NCBI GenBank assembly: GCA_039815825.1
Contig: JBCBYO010000005.1
Location: forward strand, 50,390-114,389
Source of the DNA: JBCBDX01 sp039815825
GTDB taxonomy: Bacteria > Pseudomonadota > Alphaproteobacteria > Rhizobiales > Rhizobiaceae
Direction: 5' to 3'
DNA length: 64,000 bases
Shown piece after piece: positions 15,676 through 25,278 of the stretch; position 1 is the first letter of the stretch, and every line of letters begins with the position of its first letter. The notes beneath the pieces were generated by a model. The model did no database searches, was not told where the DNA came from, and saw only the letters and a list, made by a program, of their open reading frames with translations. The position numbers were made by a program, and so were the translations under genes.

Positions 15676-17550
15676 ATGCTTCAGATCCAAAACCTGACAT
15701 TTCGTATTGCCGGACGGCTGCTTTTTGATGAAGCAACTGCCACCGTGCCACTTGGCGCGAAATGCGGGCTGGTGGGGCCGAATGGGACGGGCAAATCAAC
15801 CCTCTTCAAGCTGATCCGCGGCGAACACGCACCCGAAAGCGGCTCAGTTTCGATCCCCGACCGTCTCAAAGTTGGTGGCGTGGCGCAGGAAGCGCCGGGC
15901 ACGCAAAAGAGTCTTTTGGAAACCGTGCTGGAAGCCGACACCGAACGGCTTAATTTACTGGCCCGCGCGGAAACCGAGCAGGACGCCGAGAAGCTCGCCG
16001 ACATTCATACGCGCCTTGCCGATATTGATGCCTATTCAGCCGAAGCGCGCGCATCGTCCATCCTGCACGGGTTGGGGTTTGATGCGGCGGCACAGCAGCG
16101 GGCGTGTGCGGAGTTTTCCGGCGGTTGGCGGATGCGCGTTGCCCTGGCGGCGGTGCTCTTTGCCGAGCCGGACCTGTTGATGCTCGACGAGCCAACCAAC
16201 TATCTCGATTTGGAGGGCACGCTTTGGCTGAAAACCTATCTGGCGCGCTATCCGCACACGGTCATCATCATCAGTCACGACCGCGATTTGTTGAATGCCT
16301 GCTGCACGTCGATCCTGCATTTGAGCGAGCGCAAGCTGACGCTTTACTCCGGCAATTACGATATTTTTGCCCGCACCCGCGCGGAGAAGATGGCGCTCGC
16401 CGTGAAGGCGAAGGAAAAGCAGGACGCCAAGCGCGCCCATATGGAAGCTTTCGTCAATCGGTTCAAAGCCAAAGCCTCCAAGGCCCGCCAAGCGCAAAGC
16501 CGGATCAAGGCCCTCGCGCGCATGGCCGAGACGCAGGTGCCGATTGATGAGAGCGTCAAGCCGTTCAAATTTCCGACGCCGGAGACGATGCCCTCTTCGC
16601 CGATCATCCGCATGGACAACGTGTCGGTCGGCTATGGTGATGGCCCGGCAATCCTGAAGCGGCTTAATCTACGCATCGATAATGATGACCGCATCGCGCT
16701 GCTCGGCGCCAACGGTAATGGCAAGTCCACCTTTGCCAAACTACTGTCTTCGCGGCTCGAAGAACGCGATGGCGATCTGCATCGCGCGGCAAAGCTAAAA
16801 ATCGCGCTTTTTGCGCAGCATCAGCTTGATGATTTGACGCCTGCATGGAGTGCCTATGAGCATTTCCGCGCCGCCTACCCTGATGAGGCTGAGAGCAAGG
16901 TGCGGGCGCGGGTGGCGGCCACCGGGCTTTCCACCGAGAAGATGGATACACCCGCGCAGGCGCTGTCGGGCGGCGAGCGCGCGCGATTGACGCTGGGGCT
17001 CACCACCCGCGATGCGCCCCATGTGCTCATTCTCGATGAGCCGACCAACCATCTGGATATTGATAGCCGTGATGCGCTGATGGAGGCGGTCAATGATTAT
17101 CGCGGCGCGGTGATCCTGATCAGCCACGACCGCTATCTGGTGGAGACTTGCGCCGAACGCATCTGGCTGGTCGAGGGCGGCGATGTGCAGCCTTATGATG
17201 GCGATCTGGATGATTATGCAGCGCTGGTTTTGAGGAAACGCTCCGGCAGCGACAAAGCCGCCAAGCCGGACAGCAAAAGCCAGAAGAACCAGCGCCAACA
17301 GCAGGCCCAAACCCGCAAAAACCTGGCCCCGCTGAAAGCCAAGCTTACCGAACTTGAAAGCTTCATCGAAAAGGCACAGGCCAAGCTTGAGGCCATCGAC
17401 AAGGCATTTCTGGACCCGAAAATCGCGCAGGACGGCGACAAGGTGCAGGAACTGGCGCGCAACCGCGCTGATGCGGAGGCGAAGTTGGAAAAGTGGGAAA
17501 TGAGGTGGCTGGAGCTAAGCGAGGAGTATGAGGCCGGGATGGGGGTTTAG
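15676..17550 (+). CDS. ABC-F family ATPase (Uup/YheS-like ribosome-associated)
   Basis: A 624-residue soluble protein with two ABC domains and no membrane segment. Domain 1 has GPNGTGKST (about 35), FSGGWRMRVALA and MLDEPTNYLDLEGTLWL; domain 2 has GANGNGKST, LSGGERARLTLGL and ILDEPTNHLDIDSRDAL. The linker between them is basic and helical (KAKEKQDAKRAHMEAFVNRFKAKASKARQAQSR), as in ABC-F factors that reach the ribosomal tRNA site. A C-terminal coiled coil (about 530-620) resembles that of Uup. The ATG at 15676 begins LQIQNLTFRI. By eye its third codon positions are more GC-rich than its neighbours. Confidence 0.9.
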   Translation: MLQIQNLTFRIAGRLLFDEATATVPLGAKCGLVGPNGTGKSTLFKLIRGEHAPESGSVSIPDRLKVGGVAQEAPGTQKSLLETVLEADTERLNLLARAETEQDAEKLADIHTRLADIDAYSAEARASSILHGLGFDAAAQQRACAEFSGGWRMRVALAAVLFAEPDLLMLDEPTNYLDLEGTLWLKTYLARYPHTVIIISHDRDLLNACCTSILHLSERKLTLYSGNYDIFARTRAEKMALAVKAKEKQDAKRAHMEAFVNRFKAKASKARQAQSRIKALARMAETQVPIDESVKPFKFPTPETMPSSPIIRMDNVSVGYGDGPAILKRLNLRIDNDDRIALLGANGNGKSTFAKLLSSRLEERDGDLHRAAKLKIALFAQHQLDDLTPAWSAYEHFRAAYPDEAESKVRARVAATGLSTEKMDTPAQALSGGERARLTLGLTTRDAPHVLILDEPTNHLDIDSRDALMEAVNDYRGAVILISHDRYLVETCAERIWLVEGGDVQPYDGDLDDYAALVLRKRSGSDKAAKPDSKSQKNQRQQQAQTRKNLAPLKAKLTELESFIEKAQAKLEAIDKAFLDPKIAQDGDKVQELARNRADAEAKLEKWEMRWLELSEEYEAGMGV

Positions 17551-17587
17551 CCTTGGGGCTTACCTTCCATCAGTGCCGAAATGTCAG

Positions 17588-18358
17588 CTATTCGGCATCA
17601 CCCCTGCCCCATTTGCGCGTGGGTTTGGCGGGTTCTTTTTCCTTGGGTTTGGGTGCTTCGACGGGGATGCGGCGGCCGATTTCCGATGTGCGGCGCCGAC
17701 GCTTTTTCTTCCTGCGGCGCGGTCGTTCGTCATCATCGTCATCGTCATCGTCGTCATCGTCGTCGTCATCATCACGACGGCGGGAACCGGGCATGCCAAC
17801 AACGCCAAAATAGATCGCCACAAAGCCAACGCCCATCAGCGTGTAACCGATGGCCGTATAGGATTGATCAGATCCCATGGCACGCCCGGTCAATGTCAGG
17901 TCGACATGGATCAAACCCAGTTCATTGGTCGCACCATCTTCTGTCTCTATGGTGTAGAGACCATCTTCAAGCGAGATGATGGTCGGCAGCGTTAACGGCG
18001 CTGTTTGCCGCGTGGCTTCGCTCAAACCGGTTGAATGGTCGTCCAAACGAAACGACATGGCGCTGAAATAAACCGGTGCGCCGCGCCGCCCGTCAGACGC
18101 AACGCGAACGATCTGGATTTGCAATTGCGTGACAGCGTCCGGGTTTTCGCGTGGTATGTCCGCAAGACCGGCGACGTCTAAGTTAATCGGCAGGTCATTT
18201 CGCCCAAGTTTCAGCTGTTCGACCGGTACATGGCCAACCCGGTCATCATAGATGCGATATTTGCCAATTTCGACATTGTTGAAGCTGCTGAAGATCGACG
18301 GAAGGCCCCAAATCACAAAAGCGCCTGCAGCAATCAGCGATAATCCAAATATGCGCAT
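17588..18358 (-). CDS. Membrane protein with poly-aspartate and poly-basic tail, unknown function
   Basis: A 256-residue protein of no family I recognise. Membrane helices at about 4-22 and 168-188 bracket a soluble, probably periplasmic, domain of about 145 residues. The cytoplasmic tail contains RRR, then fifteen consecutive Asp (residues 196-210, bases 17729-17773), then a strongly basic patch (RPRRRKKKRRRR), and a Pro/Lys-rich end. The juxtaposed acidic and basic blocks could bind each other, nucleic acid or a partner protein. It follows holC by 3 bp and pepA-holC upstream, so it is the last gene of that operon. Confidence 0.72.
   Translation of the reverse strand: MRIFGLSLIAAGAFVIWGLPSIFSSFNNVEIGKYRIYDDRVGHVPVEQLKLGRNDLPINLDVAGLADIPRENPDAVTQLQIQIVRVASDGRRGAPVYFSAMSFRLDDHSTGLSEATRQTAPLTLPTIISLEDGLYTIETEDGATNELGLIHVDLTLTGRAMGSDQSYTAIGYTLMGVGFVAIYFGVVGMPGSRRRDDDDDDDDDDDDDDDERPRRRKKKRRRRTSEIGRRIPVEAPKPKEKEPAKPTRKWGRGDAE
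17729..17773 (-). repeat. GAT/GAC trinucleotide run coding for 15 Asp
   Basis: Fifteen Asp codons in a row with irregular GAT/GAC mixing. The mixed codons suggest the stretch is held by selection on the protein rather than being a fresh slippage product, though such runs remain prone to length change. Confidence 0.9.
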
Positions 18359-18361
18359 GTG

Positions 18362-18814
18362 TTACGCCGCCTTTTCCCAACGCCCTTCTGGCGTTTGCTT
18401 CCAATAGGCGAGTGTGTGGCCTGATGCCTTCAGCTGCTTCCATTTATCTCGCGCATCGGCCACGACATCCATATCCTGCCCGTCGAACATGAGCGCGACG
18501 CGCTCAAATGGTTTGAGATCGGCGGGCAAAACACTCCGATTGATGACAAATCGCATGGCGCTTTCATTGGGGTTGTCTTGCGTTGATGTGACAAACACAG
18601 GATGGGTCGCTTCCGCGGCATCTCCATCGCGCCCATGCGGCAAAAATGAGACGGTGTCGAATGACCAAAGAAGCGCGTCAAACGCTTCTACCGCATCATC
18701 ATTTTCCGTTTGAATCGTCACACGCCAGCCACGTTCCAGCGCCTTGCCCACTAAGCCGGGCAAGGCATCGTCCACGGACGTTTCGGTCAGATGATAGAAG
18801 GTGACTTCGGTCAA
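18362..18814 (-). CDS. holC: DNA polymerase III subunit chi
   Basis: A 150-residue chi subunit, which links the clamp loader to single-stranded-DNA-binding protein at the replication fork. Family-typical stretches are VTFYHLTETSVDDALPGLVGKALERGWRV, DALLWSFDTVSFLPHGRDGD, a HPVFVTSTQDNPN segment and RVALMFDGQD. It lies 8 bp after pepA, a conserved pairing in proteobacteria. Confidence 0.92.
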   Translation of the reverse strand: MTEVTFYHLTETSVDDALPGLVGKALERGWRVTIQTENDDAVEAFDALLWSFDTVSFLPHGRDGDAAEATHPVFVTSTQDNPNESAMRFVINRSVLPADLKPFERVALMFDGQDMDVVADARDKWKQLKASGHTLAYWKQTPEGRWEKAA

Positions 18815-18822
18815 AGCCCTGT

Positions 18823-20304
18823 TCAGCCCTCGTATGCGTCGCGCACCATCTGGTCGAGCAGTCGCACGCCGAAGCCGGACCCCCAGGATGTGTTGATGTC
18901 ATTGGATGGCGAGGCCATCGCCGTGCCAGCGATGTCCAGATGGGCCCAAGGTGTTTCCCCGACAAAGCGCTTCAAGAATTGGGCTGCCGTACATGACCCG
19001 CCCCAACGGCCGCCGATATTTTTCATATCGGCAAAAGTGCTGTCGATCATTTTGTCATACTCAGGGCCGATCGGCATGCGCCAGACCTTTTCACCGGTTG
19101 TCAGACCCGCCGCATCGATCTGGCCAGCCAGATCATCGTCGTTGGAGAACAGGCCCGCATAGTGCTTGCCAAGCGCGACCATGATGGCACCGGTCAGCGT
19201 CGCCAGATTGATCATGAATTGCGGCTTGAACTCTTCCATGCAGTAAGTCAGCGCGTCTGCCAGAACCAAGCGGCCTTCTGCATCGGTATTGATCACTTCG
19301 ATCGTCTGGCCAGACATGGACGTGACGATATCGCCGGGGCGCTGTGCATTGCCGTCCGGCATATTTTCAACGAGGCCAATGATGCCGATCACATTGGCTT
19401 TTGCCTTGCGGGCGGCCAACGCATGCATCAAGCCCGTTACGGCCGCCGCGCCACCCATATCGCCCTTCATGTCTTCCATGCCGCCAGCGGGCTTGATGGA
19501 GATGCCACCGGTATCGAAGGTCACGCCCTTGCCGACAAACGCGATCGGCTTGTCTTTGACCTTGCCGCCGTTCCATTTCATCACGACGAGCTGTGGTGGG
19601 CGAACAGAACCTTGCGCGACGCCCAGCAGCGCGCCCATGCCCATTTTGCGCATTTCTTTTTCGGTCAGCACATTCACATCAACACCGAGAGCCTCGAGCG
19701 CACGCGCGCGGCTGGCAAATTCCTCGGGTCCCAGAATATTGGCCGGCTCGTTGACAAGGTCACGGGCAAGCATGACGCCTTTGGCAACGCCCTCATCGTC
19801 GGCCCAGCGCTTCTTGGCGGCGGCGGCCTCCGCGCATTGAATGGTTATCTTTTGGGCTTTTGGCTCGTCTTTGTCGTCGTCCTTCTTGGTTTTTTTGTAC
19901 TTTTTGAAGCTATAGGATCGTAGCAAAAACCCTTGTGCCAGCGTCGAGGCTTCATCGGCGCCCAATTTGTCGTGCGCTAATACGGTAACGGCGGGCGTAC
20001 TCCCAACGGCTTTCTTGGTAACACCTCCCAATGCGAGCCAGTCAGAAAGTGTGAGTTCGTCTGCCTTCCCTAATCCGACGACAATGATTTTGTCCGCCGG
20101 GCTTTCATGCGGCGCGAGCACTTCCACCGTTGATTTCTTTTTGCCTTTGAACTTTGCCGCGTTTGCTGCACGTGCCAGCACGCCAGCGGGGTCGATATCC
20201 GCACCGGTTTCCACGATGTCGGCATCTTCGGCCGCGAAAATCACTACGGTGCCCTTCTTGACGTTGGTGGGTTTGGCAAAAGCAAAGGTTGGGAGAATTG
20301 ACAT
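18823..20304 (-). CDS. pepA: Leucyl aminopeptidase (M17)
   Basis: A cytosolic dinuclear-metal aminopeptidase of family M17, 493 residues. The signature NTDAEGRLVLADAL is intact, and metal and catalytic residues are visible in VGKGVTFDTGGISIKP and MEDMKGDMGGAAAV. The N-terminal domain is variable, with a Lys/Asp-rich insert (KKYKKTKKDDDKDEPK near 125-140). E. coli PepA also binds DNA in Xer recombination; that is not testable here. First gene of pepA-holC and divergent from lptF. Confidence 0.96.
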   Translation of the reverse strand: MSILPTFAFAKPTNVKKGTVVIFAAEDADIVETGADIDPAGVLARAANAAKFKGKKKSTVEVLAPHESPADKIIVVGLGKADELTLSDWLALGGVTKKAVGSTPAVTVLAHDKLGADEASTLAQGFLLRSYSFKKYKKTKKDDDKDEPKAQKITIQCAEAAAAKKRWADDEGVAKGVMLARDLVNEPANILGPEEFASRARALEALGVDVNVLTEKEMRKMGMGALLGVAQGSVRPPQLVVMKWNGGKVKDKPIAFVGKGVTFDTGGISIKPAGGMEDMKGDMGGAAAVTGLMHALAARKAKANVIGIIGLVENMPDGNAQRPGDIVTSMSGQTIEVINTDAEGRLVLADALTYCMEEFKPQFMINLATLTGAIMVALGKHYAGLFSNDDDLAGQIDAAGLTTGEKVWRMPIGPEYDKMIDSTFADMKNIGGRWGGSCTAAQFLKRFVGETPWAHLDIAGTAMASPSNDINTSWGSGFGVRLLDQMVRDAYEG

Positions 20305-20473
20305 AACGGACCTTCTTTTGTTGAGAGCCTTATCGACTCTGTTTTATGGCTCACCGTTTGGCAAGGATAGGAGTGCTGTGCAAGCAGTTCCCTTTAATGG
20401 TTGTTAACCAAACCTGTTTGCGAACATTTAGCCGCCTCGGGCATAGTGTTAACGGAACGTTGATCGTGAAAAT

Positions 20474-20496
20474 CAAATGCCACTCTTTGGCATTTG
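20474..20496. promoter_or_regulatory. Inverted repeat in the pepA-lptF divergent region
   Basis: A perfect 9-bp inverted repeat (CAAATGCCA / TGGCATTTG) with a 5-nt loop lies 45 bp before the lptF start. It could be an operator or a leader hairpin for the lptFGD operon. No regulator is identified. Confidence 0.4.
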
Positions 20497-20540
20497 GCAA
20501 ATTTGTGGTTTGACCCATTGGGTGGGAGCAGACAAATCCA

Positions 20541-21716
20541 TTGAACACCATTGAAGCTTATATATTCAGACGGGTGTTTACGGCATCGTTCAGCGCGTTT
20601 GCCGCGATGCTGGCTGTTGTCTGGATTACACAAGCAGTTACCCGCATTGATTTTGCCACGGGCACGGCGCAATCGGCCTTCGTTTTCCTAACTATTATGG
20701 CTTACCTGACCCCGCAGTTGATTAGCATCACCCTACCGTTTGGCATCCTTGTCGGCGTGGTCAATGTTTTCAACGCGCTCAATACGGACAGTGAACTTCC
20801 GGTTGTCGCCAGTGCTGGCGTGAGCCGCGCCCTAATTCTGCGGCCGGTGATGTTGGTTGCATCGTTTGCTTCGCTTTTTGTTCTCGTTTCCAACCATTTC
20901 ATCGAACCGTCTTCAAACCGCGCGGTCCGCGATACAGTTGTCGAAGCGCGAAGCGATCTTCTCACATCATTCATTAAAGAAGGCCGTTTTGAGCGACCAG
21001 AAAACGGTTTGGTTATCTATGTTGACCAGAAAAATTCCAATGGTCAGCTTGTAGGCTTGATGATTTCCGACACGCGCGAAGAAGGAGCACAACTGAACTA
21101 TTTCGCGCAAACGGCGATTGTAACTGACGTCAACGGTGTCGAAGCCCTTGCCATGACCGACGGGCAAATTCATCGCCGCGAAACAGCAACGGGCAACGTC
21201 TCGATCATCAGCTTTGACACTTATGCGCTTAGTTTGGCGCAGTTTGGTTCGGCAGCGGGCGAAGCCACCTATTTCTTGCATGAACAGGACACTTCCTACT
21301 TGTGGGATGTTCCCGATGATGACCGATTGGCGCAACGATGGCCGGGGCAAGCAAGAGCTGAGCTGACCAAGCGTTTTACCGAATGGATGATGCCGATCTT
21401 ATTTGCGTTAGTAGCACTGGCGATCATCGGGCAGCCACAATCTCACCGTACATCGGGCGGTATTGCGATGTTCATCGCCTTTGGCGGCGGCATGCTTTAT
21501 CGCTGGGCGACCTACTTTGCGTATAATGAAACAAAGGACTCGCCGGATCTTGCCATCGTCCTGGCGGGCATTCCGATATTTGGTATCTTGCTTGGCCTGT
21601 TCATGTTCCTTCGTGGCATTGAGTTCAAAGCGCACGAAACTCTGGGCCATTATTTTGTTCAATTCGTCGGTCAGTTGCGCGCGCGGTTTGGTGCAAAAGC
21701 ACGGAGTGCTCCATGA
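20541..21716 (+). CDS. lptF: LPS export ABC permease LptF
   Basis: LptF and LptG form the inner-membrane core of the LptB2FG transporter that extracts lipopolysaccharide and passes it to the periplasmic bridge. The 391-residue chain has six predicted helices, three on each side of a periplasmic beta-jellyroll domain (about 120-260). The TTG start at 20541 gives MNTIEAYIFRRVFTASF, the exact place where family N-termini begin. It overlaps lptG by an ATGA junction. Confidence 0.94.
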   Translation: MNTIEAYIFRRVFTASFSAFAAMLAVVWITQAVTRIDFATGTAQSAFVFLTIMAYLTPQLISITLPFGILVGVVNVFNALNTDSELPVVASAGVSRALILRPVMLVASFASLFVLVSNHFIEPSSNRAVRDTVVEARSDLLTSFIKEGRFERPENGLVIYVDQKNSNGQLVGLMISDTREEGAQLNYFAQTAIVTDVNGVEALAMTDGQIHRRETATGNVSIISFDTYALSLAQFGSAAGEATYFLHEQDTSYLWDVPDDDRLAQRWPGQARAELTKRFTEWMMPILFALVALAIIGQPQSHRTSGGIAMFIAFGGGMLYRWATYFAYNETKDSPDLAIVLAGIPIFGILLGLFMFLRGIEFKAHETLGHYFVQFVGQLRARFGAKARSAP

Positions 21717-22813
21717 CATCAACGCTCCAGCGCTACATCTTTATTCGGCTGTTCTTTAATACGCTCTATTTCGTCTTGGGCATCGGTTCGATCGCCTTGC
21801 TGATTGACTTTACCGAATTTTCCAATCGAACCAGTCAGTTACCTGATTATACCGCAGGCGCGGCACTGCTTGTCTCAGCAATGCGGGTGCCCATGATCAT
21901 CCAGATCGCGATGCCATTCATCATGTTGTTTGCGACGGTTGCAACGCTGATAGGGCTTAACCGCAAATATGAGCTGGTGGTCGCGCGCGCCAGCGGCGTC
22001 TCGGCATGGGCATTCCTGAGACCGACCTGGCTTTGTGCGTTTTTCATCGGCGCGCTGATCGTACTCGTAATTAACCCGCTAGCTGCCGAGGGGTTCTCCC
22101 GAGCAACTCAAATTGAAGGGCAATGGCGCGGTACGTCGACGCAAAACAGTCTCCTCTCACAAAAAGCGCCCTGGCTGCGCCAGTCGGACATTGAGAGCGA
22201 CGATGTCTGGGTGATCAATGCGCAGCGCTCGTCTAATAACAACGGACTTACACGGCTGGTCGGCGCCACTTTCATGCGTATTTCCTCCGACGGTGCGATG
22301 TTGGCCCGACACGACGCGAGGGTGGCTGACCTGCGCGATCGTGAATGGATTTTACGAAGAGTTACGACAACAAAAGCAGGTGTTGCGCCGGAGACCAGTA
22401 GGACGCTTTCTGTACCAACCAATCTCGATCCAAACATTATAGCGGAAGCGCTTTTACCGCCGGAAATGGTGTCCATTTACACCCTTCCCAAACAGATAAG
22501 CACGGCAGAATCGTTTGGCGTTGCAGCATTCCCATTCAGGATGCAATTTCATGCACTTGTCGCGCTTCCGCTGCTTTTGGTAGCCATGACAATGATCGCC
22601 TCAACCGTATCTTTGCGATTTGTACGATTTGGGCAGTCTGCATCAATGATTGTGGGTGGTATCGCGTGCGGCTTCGTGCTTTACGTGCTGGTGGAATTTA
22701 CCAAGTCCTTCGGGAGCGCCGGGATTATCCATCCGGTACTTGCAGCATGGATTCCGGTATTTGTTGCAGCCATGTCTTCGGTGACGTATCTGCTGTTTCG
22801 TGAGGATGGATGA
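21713..22813 (+). CDS. lptG: LPS export ABC permease LptG
   Basis: The 366-residue partner of LptF. It starts MTSTLQRYIFIRLFFNTLYFVLGIGSIALLIDFTEF, typical of LptG, has three helices, a periplasmic domain (about 105-265) and three more helices. Coupled to lptF by an ATGA overlap and to lptD by another. lptB, lptA and lptC are not in this window. Confidence 0.94.
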   Translation: MTSTLQRYIFIRLFFNTLYFVLGIGSIALLIDFTEFSNRTSQLPDYTAGAALLVSAMRVPMIIQIAMPFIMLFATVATLIGLNRKYELVVARASGVSAWAFLRPTWLCAFFIGALIVLVINPLAAEGFSRATQIEGQWRGTSTQNSLLSQKAPWLRQSDIESDDVWVINAQRSSNNNGLTRLVGATFMRISSDGAMLARHDARVADLRDREWILRRVTTTKAGVAPETSRTLSVPTNLDPNIIAEALLPPEMVSIYTLPKQISTAESFGVAAFPFRMQFHALVALPLLLVAMTMIASTVSLRFVRFGQSASMIVGGIACGFVLYVLVEFTKSFGSAGIIHPVLAAWIPVFVAAMSSVTYLLFREDG

Positions 22814-25158
22814 GCGTTAAGGGTCACATGCTGCTGCAGCGCAGAAAAACTCGACGTGTGGGTTTGCGTAGCACCGTAGCGGCCGGTGTGTTAGCGGTTT
22901 TGTGCGCGCCCATGTCAGTGCCCTCTCCTGCTGTGTCACAGGTAGCATCAGACCTCGGATTTACCGCCAATCCCGCCGCCCAGCTTCTCCTGCAAGCTGA
23001 CGATTTAATTTACGACAATGATAACGGAACGGTCGCAGCCAGCGGCAATGTTCGCATCGAGTATGATGGCAATCGCCTGGTGGCTGATCGTGTTACTTAC
23101 GTCGAAGCTACCGGCCGTCTGATCGCCCAGGGCAATGTCGAACTCTTGCAGCCAAACGGCACCCGCACATTGGCGGATGAACTTGATATCACGGATGATT
23201 TCGCCAACGGATTTGTCAATGGCCTGCGCGTCGTTACGCCAGAGAATGCGCGTTTTGCAGCCGAAAGTGCTGAACGCCGCGACGGCTCTGTAACGATTTT
23301 CAACAATGGCATTTATACGGCATGTGAGCCTTGCGCGGAGCGACCGGAGAAGCCGCTGGTTTGGCAAATTAAATCGCAAAAAATCATCTGGAACGGCGAA
23401 GCTAAAACAATCCGCTTTGAAAATGCGCGCTTTGAGTTTTTGGGTATTCCGCTTGCTTATGTGCCGGTGTTCACCACAGCCGATCCGACTGTGCGCCGTA
23501 AAACAGGTTTTCTCGCGCCATCGTTTAGCTACAGCGAAGAGCTTGGCTATAGCGCCAAGGTTCCGTTCTTCTGGGCACTTGCACCCAATTATGATGTCAC
23601 CTTCAGAGGCACCGGCTATACCCGCCAGGGCTTTTTGGGGGAAGCGGAGTGGCGGCACCGGCTTGAAAATGGCCAGTACAACTTAAAGATCGCCGGCATT
23701 CATCAATTGCAGCCTGATGCGTTTGCGGCCAACAGGGTTGACGCACAAAACATCGACCGTGGCATGATCGGGACATCCGGCCGGTTTGAAATCAATCCGC
23801 GTTGGGTATTTGGCTGGAATGGTCTTCTGCAGACTGACAAGAATTTTTCACGTACCTACTCTATCGACGGGTTCAATGATTCTGTTCAGCGTAACGAAAT
23901 TTATCTGACAGGCCTCGACGATCGCAGCTACTTTGATGCGCGCGTCATGAATTATGATCTGCAGGAATCAACGCAAAACGGCAATGATGAACGCCAGTCA
24001 GCCGTGCTTCCCAGTTTTGATTACGAGCGCACGTTTGAAAATGTCGGCGGCGGCGACTTGAGCTTCACTGTCAACAGCCGCAACAATTTGCGCGAAGACC
24101 TCGACCAACGCGCCTCATTTGGCACCGATAATTTCTCTACATTCGGCCTTGATGGTTTCAACGGACGCACAACGGTCGACGTTGAGTGGGACCGACAGTT
24201 GATTACCCCGGGCGGTCTGGTAGCAACGCCGCTTTTGGCTGCGCAGGGTGATGCCTTTTTTCTTGATGTCACCGACCCGGGCAATATCAGCTCGACGGGC
24301 GCCAACCTGACGGGCGATGATAGCTATTTTCGCGGTATGGTGACCGCCGGGATGGAAGCGCGGTGGCCGATCTTGTTCTCATCAACCAGCATGGCACATG
24401 TCGTTGAACCTATCGGGCAGATATTTGTCAGACCCAATGAGGCCGGGGCCGGTATTTTACCCAATGAGGATGCCCAGAGCTTCGTGTTTGATACATCGAA
24501 CCTCTTTGCTCGCGACAAATTTTCCGGCTTTGACCGCGTAGAAGGTGGCACGCGTGCCAATCTTGGCGTTCGCTACACGGGCACGTTCGACAATGGCACC
24601 GTCCTGACTGGTGTTGTGGGACAATCATACCATCTTGCCGGCGTGAACTCCTTTGCGCAGGCCGACTTTGTCAATGCCGGTGCCGACTCCGGCCTTGAAT
24701 CGGACGTATCGGACTTTGTCGCCTCGCTGGATCTGCAAACGCAGAGCGGTTTTGGCGCCAGCGTCGGCGGCCGATTTGATGAAAAGACCTTTGAAGTTCG
24801 CCGCGTTGATGCAGGCGTGTCATTCTCCAACGACGCACTCACCGCATCAATTGACTATGCGCGGCAGACGGCACAGCCGACATATGCATTTTCTGAATTG
24901 CGTGAGGAAGTTACGACGCGCGCTGCCGTCGGGATTGGCGAATTCTGGACAGTTTCAGGCTTTGCAACCTATGACATTGCCGTTGGCGCTATGGACCGTC
25001 ATGGAATCGGTCTCATGTATGATGATGAGTGTTTCGTGTTCGAATTTGCGTATTCTCAAGATCGCTCGTCTAGCGATGAGCGCAGCGACTCATTCTCGTT
25101 GCGCTTTTCGCTAAAAACGATCGGCGACTTTGGTGGCGATTCATCCAGTCTTTTTTGA
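22810..25158 (+). CDS. lptD: LPS-assembly outer-membrane protein LptD
   Basis: LptD is the barrel that inserts lipopolysaccharide into the outer leaflet. The 782-residue protein has an N-terminal signal peptide (long basic start, cleavage probably near AVSQ, about 45), an OstA/LptA-like periplasmic domain (QADDLIYDNDNGTVAASGNVRIEYDGNRLVADRVTY and repeats, about 60-200) and a large C-terminal barrel. ACEPCAERPEKP holds the two closest cysteines; disulfide bonding is possible. It overlaps lptG by four bases. The chain ends ...GDSSSLF with terminal Phe. Confidence 0.94.
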   Translation: MSVKGHMLLQRRKTRRVGLRSTVAAGVLAVLCAPMSVPSPAVSQVASDLGFTANPAAQLLLQADDLIYDNDNGTVAASGNVRIEYDGNRLVADRVTYVEATGRLIAQGNVELLQPNGTRTLADELDITDDFANGFVNGLRVVTPENARFAAESAERRDGSVTIFNNGIYTACEPCAERPEKPLVWQIKSQKIIWNGEAKTIRFENARFEFLGIPLAYVPVFTTADPTVRRKTGFLAPSFSYSEELGYSAKVPFFWALAPNYDVTFRGTGYTRQGFLGEAEWRHRLENGQYNLKIAGIHQLQPDAFAANRVDAQNIDRGMIGTSGRFEINPRWVFGWNGLLQTDKNFSRTYSIDGFNDSVQRNEIYLTGLDDRSYFDARVMNYDLQESTQNGNDERQSAVLPSFDYERTFENVGGGDLSFTVNSRNNLREDLDQRASFGTDNFSTFGLDGFNGRTTVDVEWDRQLITPGGLVATPLLAAQGDAFFLDVTDPGNISSTGANLTGDDSYFRGMVTAGMEARWPILFSSTSMAHVVEPIGQIFVRPNEAGAGILPNEDAQSFVFDTSNLFARDKFSGFDRVEGGTRANLGVRYTGTFDNGTVLTGVVGQSYHLAGVNSFAQADFVNAGADSGLESDVSDFVASLDLQTQSGFGASVGGRFDEKTFEVRRVDAGVSFSNDALTASIDYARQTAQPTYAFSELREEVTTRAAVGIGEFWTVSGFATYDIAVGAMDRHGIGLMYDDECFVFEFAYSQDRSSSDERSDSFSLRFSLKTIGDFGGDSSSLF

Positions 25159-25278
25159 TGGGTTTGTGATGCGCGCCCCGCTTTCGCCTTCATTTGCGAA
25201 AATGGCTTGTTCATCGGCCGCAAATTGCGGCAAAATTAATGTGCTCAGTGAACCACGGCTGGGAGTGGAGGAATTGGC

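Noticed and set aside
17574..17597. Hairpin TGCCGAA/TTCGGCA between the ABC-F gene and the poly-Asp gene
   Set aside because: Short stem, long loop, no T tract; too weak to call as a terminator.
19162..19923. 253-codon open frame on the plus strand
   Set aside because: It lies wholly antisense to pepA, whose catalytic motifs and length are intact; the translation has no family pattern.
20449..20463. CtrA-box-like TTAA-N7-TTGA before lptF
   Set aside because: One half-site deviates and single imperfect copies are expected by chance.
23005..23658. 217-codon open frame on the minus strand
   Set aside because: Antisense shadow inside lptD, with no ribosome site and no recognisable domain.
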